Part shown: piece by piece, positions 34,958-47,530 of the stretch
Layout of the letters: every line of letters starts with the position of its first letter
Position numbering within the stretch: the stretch's first letter is position 1
Origin: Myxocyprinus asiaticus
Lineage: Eukaryota; Chordata; Actinopteri; Cypriniformes; Catostomidae
DNA length: 64,000 nt
Assembly: GCF_019703515.2 (NCBI RefSeq)
Contig: NC_059356.1
Coordinates: forward strand, 26,341,197-26,405,196
Reading direction: 5' to 3'
Program-made: the position numbers and the translations under genes
Notes under the pieces: generated by a model
What the model was told of the DNA's origin: nothing
Databases searched by the model: none
The model's input: only the letters and a program-made list of their open reading frames with translations

Positions 34958-36195
34958 ATAGGCCATCCATCCATATCATAAACATCCATCCATGAACATC
35001 TATCCATCTGTCCATCCATCCCATAAACATCCATCCATCCATATCATAAGCATCCATCCATCCCATAAACATCCATCCATTCATATCATAAGCATCCATC
35101 CATCCATCCATCCCTTAAACATCCATTAATCCCATAAACATCCATCCATCAATCCATATCATAAACACCCATCATCCCATAAATATCCATCCATCCCATA
35201 AATATCCATCCATATCATAAACATCCGTCCATCCATATCATAAACATCCATCCATATCATAAACATCCATCCATCCATAGCATAAACATCCATCTATATC
35301 ACAAACATCCATCCATCTATATCACAAACATCCATCCATCCATCCATATCATAAACATCCATCCATCCATATCATAAACATCCATCCATCCATATCATAA
35401 ACATCCATCCATCCATATCATAAATATCCATCCATCCATATCATAAACATCTATCCATCCATCCATATCATAAACATCTATCCATCCATCCATATCACTA
35501 ATATCCATCCATATCATAAACATCCATCCATCCATATCATAAACATCCATCCATCCATATCACAAACATTCATCCATCCATATCACTAACATTCATCCAT
35601 ATCATAAATATCCATCCATCCATCCATCCATCCATATCATAAACATCCATCCATCCATATCATAAACATCCATCCATCCATCCATCCATATCATAAACAT
35701 CCATCCATCCATATCATAAATATCCATCCATCCATATCACTAATATCCATCCATATCATAAACATCCATCCATCCATCCATATCATAAACATCCATCCAT
35801 CCATCCATCCATATCATAAACATCCATCCATCCATCCATATCATAAACATCCATCCATCCATATCATAAACATCTATCCATCCATCCATATCATAAACAT
35901 CTATCCATCCATCCATATCACAAACATTCATCCATCCATATCACTAACATTCATCCATATCATAAATATCCATCCATCCATCCATCCATCCATATCACAA
36001 ACATTCATCCATATCATAAATATCCATCCATCCATATCACAAACATTCATCCATCCATATCATAAACATCCATCCATATCATAAATATCCATCCATATCA
36101 CAAACATCCATCCATCCATATCACTAACATTCATCCATATCATAAATATCCATCCATCCATCCATCCATATCACAAACATCCATCCATATCATAA
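34958..36195. repeat. ATCC-type tandem array, about 1.2 kb
   Basis: Units of CATCCATCCATATCATAAA with 1-5 extra ATCC steps repeat for 1.2 kb, with common variants TATCACAAACATT and TATCACTAAC. The higher-order mix of variants shows block duplications. The apparent minus-strand protein (repeats of DGWMDVYDM) is simply the translated repeat. Confidence 0.95.
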
Positions 36196-36310
36196 TTTGA
36201 TGTTTATTTGCATTTAAAATGCTGAAAATATTTTTTATCATTATAAAACAAAGGCAGAGATTTTAATTCCTTGTAACAATTAAGAAATAAAAAAGACAGA
36301 TATGGCCAGG

Positions 36311-38103
36311 GGCTGCGTTAACTGAAAACTCTCCATTTACGGATTTCTTTTGTTTTATTTTTTATTTTTTTTACATTGACTGGTAGTTATTATAAATGCT
36401 TTCAGACATTTGACAGGTTCAGATTTTGAGGGGAGGCTGTCTGATTTCGTGACTACATACATCAATCATTATGCCAGTGTGTTACTGCCAGTTACTGCAT
36501 GATAATAAAGTGCACTAAAATTTCAAGATCAAAAAGAAAGTGCATAAAATCGTTGCATGGTTTCTGCCAGTTATATTTGGATTTACTCTATAAGCGCAGA
36601 CGTGACGTTTATAGCAGAATTCTGAGTTATTGTAGTGGAGTACCTGTATAATTGTACTTCAGATGTGCTTGCTTGTCATCTATGTCACCGTTGATATCAG
36701 ACATACTGAAGAAGATCTGTGAGGTATTGTCACATGTGAATGCACTTTAAAGCCGCAGATAGCCGGCAAAGTTTTAAAGTCCTGTTTTAGCGCTGTGGTT
36801 GATTGATGGGTAGAACTTTCACCCTAGAAGTCCTTGGTTTCACCAGACTGAAACTTGGAGTCAAAATAAAAAACTATCGTGAATATACAATTATAATGGA
36901 TGCCCCTGAATGAAGCCCTAGAACTGAAATTAAAGTATGATGGATAAAATATAGACCGTGATGGAAATTTTAAACCTCAGTTTGTCAGAGTGATAAAGAT
37001 TTAGGTATGGCAAAGGATTTGTTTGAAGAGTAGGGAACAATATGACCTTTCTGTAGAATCCTTCTCAGTGATGTGGTTGGGAATAATACAGGAAAAGCAC
37101 AGATGTAACATGCCCATTCTCCAAATGTGTAAAAGCTTTATGATCACTCAGTTTTCGTAGATTGTTTCACTTGACACCTTCTCCTGATTGGTCAACTTCA
37201 GGTAGATCGCCAGTTCAGCTCGTTCAAAAACAGAAACCTTACGAATTCAAGCTGACAGTGTCTGAATTTAAGACTTGTTTAAAAATTAGTAGGAGCTGCT
37301 GGTAAGCCGCTCGGCTCTGCTCATAATACCTCATGATCTGAGCCGCGACCACGTGAGCACCAATGATTTCTAAGCTATTGCTCCCGATAGAAAAAAGAAA
37401 AAACAGTCGGGAGCTCAAACGTCAGGCAAAAATCGCACTGTGTAAGTGGTACAGGACCTGAACATTTCGAGAACCACTGCTTTTGACCATTTTGCCTTTT
37501 TATAATACATTCTGTTAAGAAACAGAACCCCAACAGAGGCCATCCATCCTTTCAAACCCCCCCCCCCATTTTGACTCGATGTGCCGATGCCCCTGGAGTG
37601 TGTATCACAGGCCTTTTTGTCGCCTGCTATGAATGAATAACTGTGTCATATCCATCAAGCATTACATATGTCCGTGGTGTGAGTGTGCTTCTCAGCAGTT
37701 GCAGACTGTCTTTGAACTGCTCCACTAATTAGAGTCAAACAGTCAGCCATGGAGACTGCAGACTAGGTCAGCTGCACAGTCACACTAGCAGGAGATCTGT
37801 TCTGATCTAAAACACTACATCTATTTGCCTTTTCCCTTATGTTTTTGTTTTTCTTCCTTTCATATTTCTATGAAATCAAAGCTGTCTTTAAAAGAATTGT
37901 CTGGATGAACTTTGAACATTTCCATCCCCAGCCATCTTCAGTGCATAGGAAATTGTCACATCTCGGAGCTTGTATATTTTTGGAAGAACCCTCTGGTGGT
38001 GATTAATTCTTAGTCGTGTTTACAGTCATGTAGGTTTCGCTGTAGTGTTGTATTAGTTTATTTGAAATGCATTACATCTGGATCTCCTTTCTCCTTTCCC
38101 CAG
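36311..38103. other. Septin intron before exon 5, no gene recognised
   Basis: Contains a third copy of the array-flank sequence at 37440-37545 (GAACATTTCGAGAACCACTG, ACCATTTTGCCTTTTTATAA), a short poly-C at 37557, and a segment at 36618-36680 shared with 21220-21290 (GAATTCTGAGTTATT, GTACCTGTA). Confidence 0.5.
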
Positions 38104-38221
38104 TCTTAGGCCTTTGGATGTGGAGTTTATGAGACGTCTCAGCAAGGTGGTGAACATTGTTCCTGTCATTGCCAAAGCTGATACCCTAACTCTGGAGGAG
38201 AGGGATTTCTTCAAGAAGAAG
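38104..38221 (+). CDS. septin9: Septin-9 exon 5: G4 motif
   Basis: The acceptor is CCCCAG ending at 38103 and the donor is GTGAGC at 38222. The exon is 118 bp. It encodes [20 protein letters not shown] and then [23 protein letters not shown] is the septin G4 guanine-specificity motif. A complete dispersed cyprinid repeat begins about 70 bp downstream. Confidence 0.95.
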
Positions 38222-38289
38222 GTGAGCTAAAGTTTGACTTAAAATTAATGCTTGTTACTGATCTTCTCCAGAGTGAAAGTGATACCATA

Positions 38290-38705
38290 CTTAAAATAAA
38301 GTAATAGTTCACCAGAAATGAATAAAAAATTATTGCATTTAATTTAAGAATCTTCATGCAGCTCTTTTCCATACAAAGACAGTTCATAATGACTGTGCTG
38401 GTCAAGCTACAAAACTTTTGTGTTTTACTGAAAGTAAAAGTTTTAATATTGTGAATACCACGGACCAATGCATTGAGTTGTGGAAGAACTAGTTTATACC
38501 ATTTATATGTTCTAGATGTAGTTGGCAAACCAAACCAGTTCTCTTTCATAAGAGATTTCCAAGATTACAGATGGTGTCTCTAAAGCTTCTGCAGAAACAC
38601 TGCTGCCCTGTGAATGTACTAATGCAGTTTTATTTATTTATTTGGAACAATATGAGGGTGAGTAAATGATAAAAGAATTTTCATTTTTGGGTCAACGATC
38701 CCTTT
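38290..38705 (+). repeat. Dispersed cyprinid repeat, copy 2
   Basis: Starts ATAGTTCACCAGAAATGAAT and ends ATGAGGGTGAGTAAATGATA, then TTTTCATTTTTGGGTCAACG and ATCCCTTTT, giving inverted ends. Same family as 20789-21035. Confidence 0.75.
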
Positions 38706-39374
38706 TAAATACAAGTCACAGAGGAATAATTTGTTTACGTAGTTTTAGAGAGCTGTTCTGAGACTGAGATGACATTGGGTATGATAAAGTGTAGTTAAGC
38801 AACATCTGTTCTGGGGTTGTTAGCTGCATTTCACATAGCAGTAAAGAGCGCTCACCAACCTCAATGGCTCCTTGTGCTTTTGCTGGCGTGCCTCTTACTG
38901 GAAGGATACGTACCACTTGGAACACAGATGTGGATCTTTCTCTGTTTTGGAAAACTCTTCAAGCTTTCTCCTACCAGATTTAAGATGTGCTGTCCAACAC
39001 TACTTATGCCTCTCTAGCTAATAAGGGACAAGTCAAAGCTACGTTTACTTTCAGAGACCCCCAGGGTCTAGTCCTTATTAAATGTTTTAGGTTTGAGGTA
39101 GTGCAGGCTCACTTACTGATGTGACAGCAGTGGAACTCTGTGACATCACTTCCAGTATTGCAGTGTATAGGCCTGTTAAAAGCATTAATGAAGACTGGTA
39201 TTCTCAGCAACTCCCCTGAGACTATGCAAGATGGAGAGAACAATTCTGACACATGATGGTTATTTTAACTTGAATGTTATTGACATGGACAGTCCAGATG
39301 GATATTAGTGAAGGAGTTTTAAACTGAAATGTCTCTCAGAATTACTTTGCTTTTGATTGTTTATTCATTACATA

Positions 39375-39889
39375 CAGTGGCCCCAAAAATAATTTGGACA
39401 CTTTTGGACACACTTTAACATGCATGAATTGCGAAACGTTAGAAACAAAAGATCACTGCAAATGGAATCTGCAAACAAAGGATGTTAGAGCTTCTCTCAG
39501 AACTAACCTCACTTTTATAAGCCATATTTTTGCAAATTACTTTTAACCAGCAGATATCAAGGTGATTTTTTTTGTGGATGTATGAAGTCAGTTCCCCTCA
39601 AGTTCATGGGTGTCCTAGCAGAGTAACCACAGGTGTAGTTCATCACATTAACGTGGACATGTTCCACAAAGTTTGACAACTGGAAAGTGTCCAAAAACTT
39701 TGACTTCATTTTGAACAAAATATCTATTGTTTTATCATTTAAAACTTCAGAAACGTTGTGGTAAATTTTTTGCTTAGTGTTTGTGCTTTGTATTTCTATG
39801 GTTTGATTGATAATTAGTTATATAATGTGAAGATGTTCATTCCATTTTACAGTGTGGCTTAAGTATCCAAATAGTGTCTGGGGCTATTG
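39375..39889. mobile_element. Tc1/mariner-type MITE, 515 bp, just upstream of exon 6
   Basis: Ends CAGTGGCCCCAAAAATAATT and CCAAATAGTGTCTGGGGCTA then TTG are inverted repeats flanked on both sides by TA (39373-39374, 39890-39891). No transposase is present. Confidence 0.8.
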
Positions 39890-39947
39890 TAAATGTTTTT
39901 TTTTTTTTTTTTCCTGCAGAGCTTAATTGTGTCTTCTTTTTGTGTAG

Positions 39948-40043
39948 ATAAGGGAAGAGCTTCGAGCCAATGGCATAGATGTCTATCCACAGAAAGAGTT
40001 TGATGAGGATGCAGAAGACAGAATGATCAATGAGAAAATAAGA
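39948..40043 (+). CDS. septin9: Septin-9 exon 6
   Basis: The acceptor is TGTGTAG ending at 39947 and the donor is GTGAGT at 40044. The exon is 96 bp, phase 0 to 0. It encodes IREELRANGIDVYPQKEFDE and then DAEDRMINEKIR. GIDVYPQKEFDED is strongly septin-9-like. A second upstream AG (39918-39919, TTCCTGCAG) would add 28 bases and break frame, so 39948 is the functional start. A TA-flanked MITE ends only 58 bp upstream. Confidence 0.94.
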
Positions 40044-40136
40044 GTGAGTTTGCACTACATTTACAAAAGAAAAGAATAATATATTAAGAACATGGTCAGG
40101 CTCATGATATAATCTCACTATTTCACTTTCTATTAG

Positions 40137-40233
40137 GAAATGATTCCTTTTGCTGTAGTAGGAAGTGACCAAGAGTATCAGGTCAATGGAAGAAGACTCT
40201 TGGGAAGGAAAACAAAATGGGGAACCATTGAAG
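40137..40233 (+). CDS. septin9: Septin-9 exon 7: start of septin unique element
   Basis: The acceptor is ATTAG ending at 40136 and the donor is GTACTG at 40234. The exon is 97 bp, phase 0 to 1. It encodes EMIPFAVVGSDQEYQVNGRR and then LLGRKTKWGTIE, leading from the G5-like AVVGSD into the septin unique element. The 93-bp intron before it is the shortest in the gene. Confidence 0.95.
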
Positions 40234-40997
40234 GTACTGTTTTCAAACACACTTCTCCCTAAACTTCTATAGGTAGTGTGTTGTCATGGGAGGGAGGGAG
40301 GGCGAGAGAGAGAGATTAGTGGAGTGTGGGCAGACAGCACTGCACACAGACAACAGTGTATCTCAAGCACATACTGTTAGTGTAAGGGGAGCTCATTAAC
40401 CACAAACACCTTAATCTTGTGCGACCCCACGTCCTCATGCACATACATTGTTTTGTCTCCGTACGCTATGCATTGTTTAATTTCATTTAAACCGACTGAT
40501 CACAGTTCAGGACACTCTGGGCTGTCATTAAAGGGTTAAACTTTCAATGCATCTAATCATGTGACAATACAACATGACACCGATCACAGCGGCGTTTGTG
40601 TTTGGGAGAAACGGTAACAAAATCTGGTAAGAAAACTCGTTTTTACATTGAAACCTGTTTGAGTCAAAAGACTAGAGTCTCTAGTTTCATCCAGTATGCC
40701 ATTTTGAAAATTTCATCAAGTTATCGCGAAACAGCAAGCTGTTAAACACAATGACCGCAGACTATTTTTCCCTTAGAAATCCTATATTCACTGTGCATTA
40801 TCACACTGAGAATCAGTGGGTGCATCTAAAAGCTGAATAATGGTGCTTTCAGAGGCTGTACACCAGTTTAAGAAGAAAATAAGGTGCATTTCTAACTGTT
40901 GTGAGACTAGTGCAGATAGACAGCACACTGGAGGTTAAGTCATTCACTAAATAGAGAGCAAGGGAACAAGGGAGCATCGTATAACTTTATGCTGCTA
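40234..40997. other. Septin intron, nothing recognised
   Basis: Has a short GGGA/GA-rich tract at 40290-40315 and no recognisable element before the Tc1-like insertion. Confidence 0.5.
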
Positions 40998-42493
<1,496 letters not shown>

Positions 42494-42958
42494 TAAGTAC
42501 ATTCACTCCAAACTTCCGACCAAAGTTCAGTTTCATGCTGCAAATGATGTTTGGACCACTCGTACAATAATAATGGTAATCATTACATAGATTCAGAATT
42601 TATAATGCTAAATTTAATTTTAACATCCTTGGCAGTGACTGGGCGATGCTGGCCATTACTTTGAATTAATGATTCTAATTTCTGATTGGTAAAATGCTTC
42701 AGCACTGGCTATCACTTGTTTGTTTGACAGTGCAAAGACAAAAAATATTCTTACCGGAGTTGAAAAAACATTGTAACATAAGTCAAATCAAGTCAAAACA
42801 TTTTTAATTGTATTGTTTATTTATTTGTGCTTTTCCCAATGCACTTGTTCCAAAGCAGCTTTACAGAAAATCAGTTGTAATGTCTGTAACGTTTTAAAAG
42901 CATGAATAACCTACACTCCTGGAAACATAATAAACAGTTTGATAACAATTGTGACTTT
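42494..42958. other. Non-coding spacer with a repeat fragment
   Basis: CAAAGCAGCTTTACAGAAAA at 42853-42872 is a motif I recall from dispersed fish repeats; nothing else is recognised. Confidence 0.4.
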
Positions 42959-42975
42959 CAATAGCTTGATATTAT

Positions 42976-43433
42976 TATTATAATTTTTTTTAATTGTATT
43001 TTTTTAATCCTCTTTCTCCCCAATTTGGAATGCCCAATTCCCACAACTTAGTAGGTCCTCATGGTGGTGCGGTTACTCAACTCAGTCTGGGTGGCAGAGG
43101 ACAAGTCTCAGTTGCCTCCGCTTCTGTACAGTCAATCCACGCATCTCATCACGTGGTTCATTGTGCATGGCACCGCGGAGACTCCCAGTATGTGGAGGCT
43201 CATGCTACTCTCCACGATCCACACACAACTTACCGTGCGGCCTATTGAAAGCGAGAACCACTAATCGCGACCACGAGGAGGTTACCCCATGTGATTCTAC
43301 CCTCCCTAGCAACCGGGCCAATTTGGTTGCTTGGGAGACCTGGCTGGAGTCACTCAGCACTCCCTGGATTTAAACTCGCGATTCCGGGGGTGGTAGTAAT
43401 CGTCAATACTCACTGAGCTACCTAGGGCCCCTA
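42976..43433 (-). mobile_element. tRNA-derived SINE with 17-bp target duplication
   Basis: On the minus strand the element begins GGGGCCCTAGGTAGCTCAGT, with a box A-like TAGCTCAGTGAGT, and about 40 bases later a box B-like GCGAGTTTAAATCC. This is the head of a tRNA-derived SINE. The 5' end lies at about 43433 and the body runs to the A/T-rich tail at 42976-43010. The 17-mer CAATAGCTTGATATTAT occurs perfectly at 42959-42975 and 43434-43450, the target-site duplication of LINE-mediated insertion. Confidence 0.9.
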
Positions 43434-43737
43434 CAATAGCTTGATATTATAAAAAATTTCACAACTTGGTCCTGCTTTCCCCATATGAGGATATCGGTTT
43501 TTAGGAAAAGTATTAGTTTTTTTTTTTTTTTTTTTAGTTTTTTTGTGTTTATTAGGGGCACTAGTTTCAAATGAAAAAGTGAAATGGAAAATGCACAGCT
43601 GTATCGCGTTCGGGTCTCAGGAGGTTAAAGCATATCTTATCCTCTGAAAATAAGGATCCACTCAGAAGAACATTGAGTGCGTCAGAGTTACTGAGTCATT
43701 GTGCTGTTGGACAGTTAACCCTGTAAAGCCTGACATA

Positions 43738-44983
43738 CACTATATTGCCAAAAGTATTCGCTCATCTGCCTTTAGACGCATATGAACTTAAGTGACATCC
43801 CATTCTTAATCCATAGGGTTTACTATGACGTCGGCCCACCCTTTGCAGCTATAACAGCTTCAACTCTTCTGGGAAGGCTTTCCACAAGGTTTAGGAGTGT
43901 GTTTATGGGAATTTTTGACCATTCTTCCAGAAGCGCATTTGTGAGGTCAGACACTGATGTTGGACGAGAAGGCCTGGCTCGCAGTCTTCACTCTAATTCA
44001 TCCCAAAGGTGCTCTATCGGGTTGAGGTCAGGACTCTGTGCAGGCCAGTCAAGTTCTTCCACACCAAACTCGCTCATCCATGTCTTTATGGACCTTGCTT
44101 TGTGCACTGGTGCGCAGTCATGTTGGAACAGGAAGGGGCCATCCCCAAACTGTTCCCACAAAGTTGGGAGCATGGAATTGTCCAAAATCTCTTGGTATGC
44201 TGAAGCATTCAGGGTTCCTTTCACTGGAACTAAGGGGCCAAGCCCAGCTCCTGAAAAACAACCCCACACCATAATCCCCCTCCACCAAACTTCACAGTTG
44301 GCACAATGCAGTCAGACAAGTACCGTTCTCCTGGCAACTGCCAAACCCAGACTCGTCCATCAGATTGCCAGATGGAGAAGCGTGATTCATCACTCCAGAG
44401 AACGCGTCTCCACTGCTCTAGAGTCCAGTGGTGGCGTGCTTTACACCACTGCATCCGACGCTTTGCATTGCACTTGGTGATGTATGGCTTGGATGCAGCT
44501 GCTCGGCCATGGAAACCCATTCCATGAAGCTCTCTATGCACTGTTCTTGAGCTAATCTGCAGGCCACATGAACTTTGGAGGTCTGTAGCGATTGACTCTG
44601 CAGAAAGTTGGCGACCTCTGCGCATTACGCACCTCAGCATCCGCTGACCCCGCTCTGTCATTTTACGTGGCCTACCACTTCGTGGCTGAGTTGTTGTCAT
44701 TCCCAATCGCTTCCACTTGTTATAATACCACTGACAGTTGACTGTGGAATATTTAGTAGCGAGGAAATTTCACGACTGGACTTGTTGCACAGGTGGCATC
44801 CTATCACAGTACCATGCTGGAATTCACTGAGCTCCTGAGAGCGACCCATTCTTTCACAAATGTTTGTAGAAGCAGTCTGCATGCCTAGGTGCTTCATTTT
44901 ATACACCTGTGGCCATGGAAGTGATTGGAACACCTGAATTCAATTATTTGGATGGGTGAGCGAATACTTTTGGCAATATAGTG
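43738..44983 (-). mobile_element. Tc1-like transposon, 1246 bp
   Basis: Ends CACTATATTGCCAAAAGTAT and ATACTTTTGGCAATATAGTG are perfect 20-bp inverted repeats, each next to TA. The minus-strand transposase occupies most of the interior. Confidence 0.93.
43988..44880 (-). pseudogene. Tc1-like transposase (DD34E) in three frames
   Basis: N-terminal part 44850-44697 (MGRSQELSEFQHGTVIGCHL, then SSREISSLLNIPQSTVSGII) holds the helix-turn-helix. The second block 44706-44230 has TTQPRSGRPRKMTERGQRML, the linker, and the first catalytic Asp in LWSDESRFSIW. The third block 44272-43988 has [19 protein letters not shown], the second Asp in [11 protein letters not shown] and the Glu in [15 protein letters not shown], 34 residues apart. 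Only two frameshifts separate the blocks, so decay is recent. Confidence 0.9.
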
Positions 44984-45029
44984 TATGTAAGAATTGTCAG
45001 AAAATACAAATTTTTTAGTACCATTAGAC

Positions 45030-45306
45030 AAACTACGAGGGGGGTGCGTTGCCCTTCTGGCCGATGGAACACCCCTCCACGTTCTGGCGGCCAGTAGCTA
45101 GCCCATCCGCCCCTGGCAGTGGCTCCACCGCTCCAGGCGGCCGGCAGTGTGCCCTTCCTCCCCTCGTGAAAGGCAGCCTTTCCTCCACGTCCAGCAGCGG
45201 CGACTCCGTCCCCTGGCGGATGGCCGCGGCTGCTCCTTTCGGCGGACGGCAGTGGTGAGGACTCCACGATAGCGCATCCCTCCTCCTTCCCGGGTTTCGG
45301 CACCAA
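45030..45306 (-). mobile_element. Leader/internal fragment of an LTR element
   Basis: GC-rich (GGCGG/CCGGC) sequence unlike its AT-rich surroundings, continuous with the LTR at 45307 and ending at the primer-binding site. A minus-strand frame (RGHPPGDGVAAAGRGGKAAF) is low complexity and not recognisable. The left boundary near 45030 is abrupt and no second LTR is seen. Confidence 0.6.
45288..45305 (-). other. Primer-binding site complementary to tRNA-Phe
   Basis: The + strand reads TCCCGGGTTTCGGCACCA, identical to the 3' end of eukaryotic tRNA-Phe(GAA) with CCA as I know it. The minus strand is therefore an 18-nt primer site one base from the LTR end (GTTACA). Confidence 0.8.
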
Positions 45307-45541
45307 TGTAACAGGGTTTAAAATTGGAAAGGAGGAGGCGGGAACCGGCTGAACAGTCAAAGTAATATTTTAATAAGAACTTAAAAAGACACAAACACAA
45401 ATACACACACAGCTGCGTGTGGCTCTCTCGCTCCCGAACTGCCGCATCCGGCTCGGCCTTATCCCTCTCCTCGGCTGATTAGCCTGATTGGGGGCCAGCC
45501 GTTTAGACTCACGGCCCGGCCTCACCCTCCTCCTCGTCACA
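45307..45541 (-). mobile_element. LTR (235 bp), same family as 15408-15644
   Basis: Runs TGTAACAGGG to CTCGTCACA. On the minus strand it is the 5' LTR directly followed by a tRNA-Phe primer site. It shares the GGAAAGGAGGAGGCGGGAAC block and other segments with the solo LTR at 15408. Confidence 0.82.
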
Positions 45542-47530
45542 GTATCAAATTTAATACAAAGGTCATTACTCTGCTGAGGCCCAGCAATTCATTTTTGTGT
45601 AGGACTTTTGTTATTTAAGTTTCTCTTAGCCCATACATGCTACAGTGGTAAATCTTGGGGTATTATCAAAGGACTCCCTGGGCTTTTCAGAGATACCAAA
45701 TTTTTGAGAGTTTGGCCATGGCAAGTTCCTCTTCTTGGTCTATAAATATGAATTGAAATGCATCACCGTTCAGTTCAGCACATCAAATTCAATATGAATC
45801 AAAAATAAAAATTTTCAATAAACAATTTTTATCATAGGTATTTTATGCACCAAACATTTTTATTTTATTTTTGACATTTAAAAAAGGGAAATTGTAAAAC
45901 TTTTTTCCCCAGGTCTCTTATGGTACTTATGGTAAGATGACATCATCATAGCTTATAATGTAAAATTATTAGATCTTTATAATGAAAGAGCAGGCTGCAT
46001 ATATGAAAACACAGAGACATAGTAGTTCACACTTTAAATCTTATAAAAAGTATATGTCAGAATTTTCAATTTTATTTATTTTATTTTATTTTTATATACT
46101 TTGTGTATTGGGCATGACTGGAATGTAATGGTGATTGAGAAATATACCTCAAAAGCCTGTTGTATCATATTTGATGCATGTAATTTCAGCTGGCTTTTTC
46201 AATAAAATAATATAAAAAATGTAACCAAGCACAAGTTGCTTATATTCAGCAAATACTCATTTTAAAATATCAGTAACAATATAATAATTACTGTCACTTT
46301 TACTTCATTAAAATAAGCTGTCACTTTTCACACAAGTCTGCCACCATTTTATCTATATAAACACTGAAACCACTTTTTTCACAAATAACCATTAGATGGA
46401 GCCATAAAGATTTGAAACTTGCAAACCATACATTCTTTGGCTTGACAGCTTGAACAAAGACCGAAACAGGAGCTGTCAAACTTTGTGTGTCATATTTGAT
46501 ACACACGGCATTATAGGGTTAAAATGCATTTAAAAGTGAGTGCCCGCAGCTATGGACCGCAGTGTCTTTGACTAAAAAAAAATATATTTCTGTCTGAGGG
46601 GTATAGACCATTTCAAGACGGTTTAAGGAAGTGATGTCTTTTTGTCCTTGAACGTTCCTGCTAGTTGTCGAACTCAGACTGCGTTCCAAATGGGATAAAT
46701 CACCCTCCAAACGGCACATTGAAGGGAGAACATTCATGAACAGTCATGCTGTAAGATCACTTCAAACAGAATTTCCAGTAAAAACATTTTTAGTTCAGAA
46801 TGGTTCTTATTATTGAGCCCCATACCTTTTAGCCTTTCAAAGCTCTCACAGTGGATGGGAAAGTCTTCGAAGGGAATAGGGCATAAGGATGTTCACTTCT
46901 GAATGGAACGGACCCTCATTCAAAACAACCATGGGAGGCACTTCATTCATAGTGATTCATAGTGTATGTGCAATATAGGGCCTGTTTGTCCCTTTTTCTT
47001 TTTTTTTTCCAACTCTTCTGAGAGTAACGTGATTATTGTTACTAACGTTAACTTGATTGTCATAAAATGTCATTATTAAAATGTGGACCATGTTATTTGG
47101 TGACTGGATGCTCCCTGGGTGCCAGGAACTAATGGAAATTAAAGAGTTTAGATCTCAGAAAAAGCAACGACAAATGGACTTATGAACCTCTTCAGTGAAG
47201 TGAGACGACTGTATACGTGCACTATTAAAAACTGTTGCACACATCTTATCACTGGTAGGTGAATGAAATTTATGGCAATTAATTGTAAGCTTGATAGGTC
47301 ACCCAGACAGCTTCAATGGTTATAAGAAGAGTGTTCCAATATTCCCTAGCTCTCTGTTGATTAAATAATTGTGAGAATCTAAACTATAATACAATTTCAT
47401 CGCCTCTTTGGTGCAGATGCGTTTATATCAACAACATGACTGGATAAGTCACTTCAAGTATAAGTTTGACGATATTTGAGGAAAATGTTAACTCGGAGCC
47501 TTATTTAAAGGATCTGTTAATGATACTATA
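45542..47530. other. Septin intron, mostly unrecognised
   Basis: A possible MITE at about 46680-46915 has GCGTTCCAAATGGG and TGAATGGAACG in inverted order. TATGTGCAATATAGGGCCTG at 46968-46987 recurs at about 51965. No exon is seen. Confidence 0.45.

Noticed and set aside
34821..35931. Minus-strand open frames with repeated DGWMDVYDM units
   Set aside because: They are the translation of the ATCC tandem array; no start context, splice sites or composition shift supports a protein.
34958..36195. Regular repeat with variable segments resembling a CRISPR-type array
   Set aside because: Units are short, continuous ATCC steps with no unique spacers, in a vertebrate intron.
43782..44480. 232-codon + strand open frame
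   Set aside because: It is the antisense shadow of the Tc1-like transposase at 43988-44880, which has clear catalytic motifs on the minus strand.
45049..45258. Proline/glycine-rich open frames in GC-rich sequence
   Set aside because: Open because of GC content; the segment is the leader of an LTR element ending in a primer-binding site.
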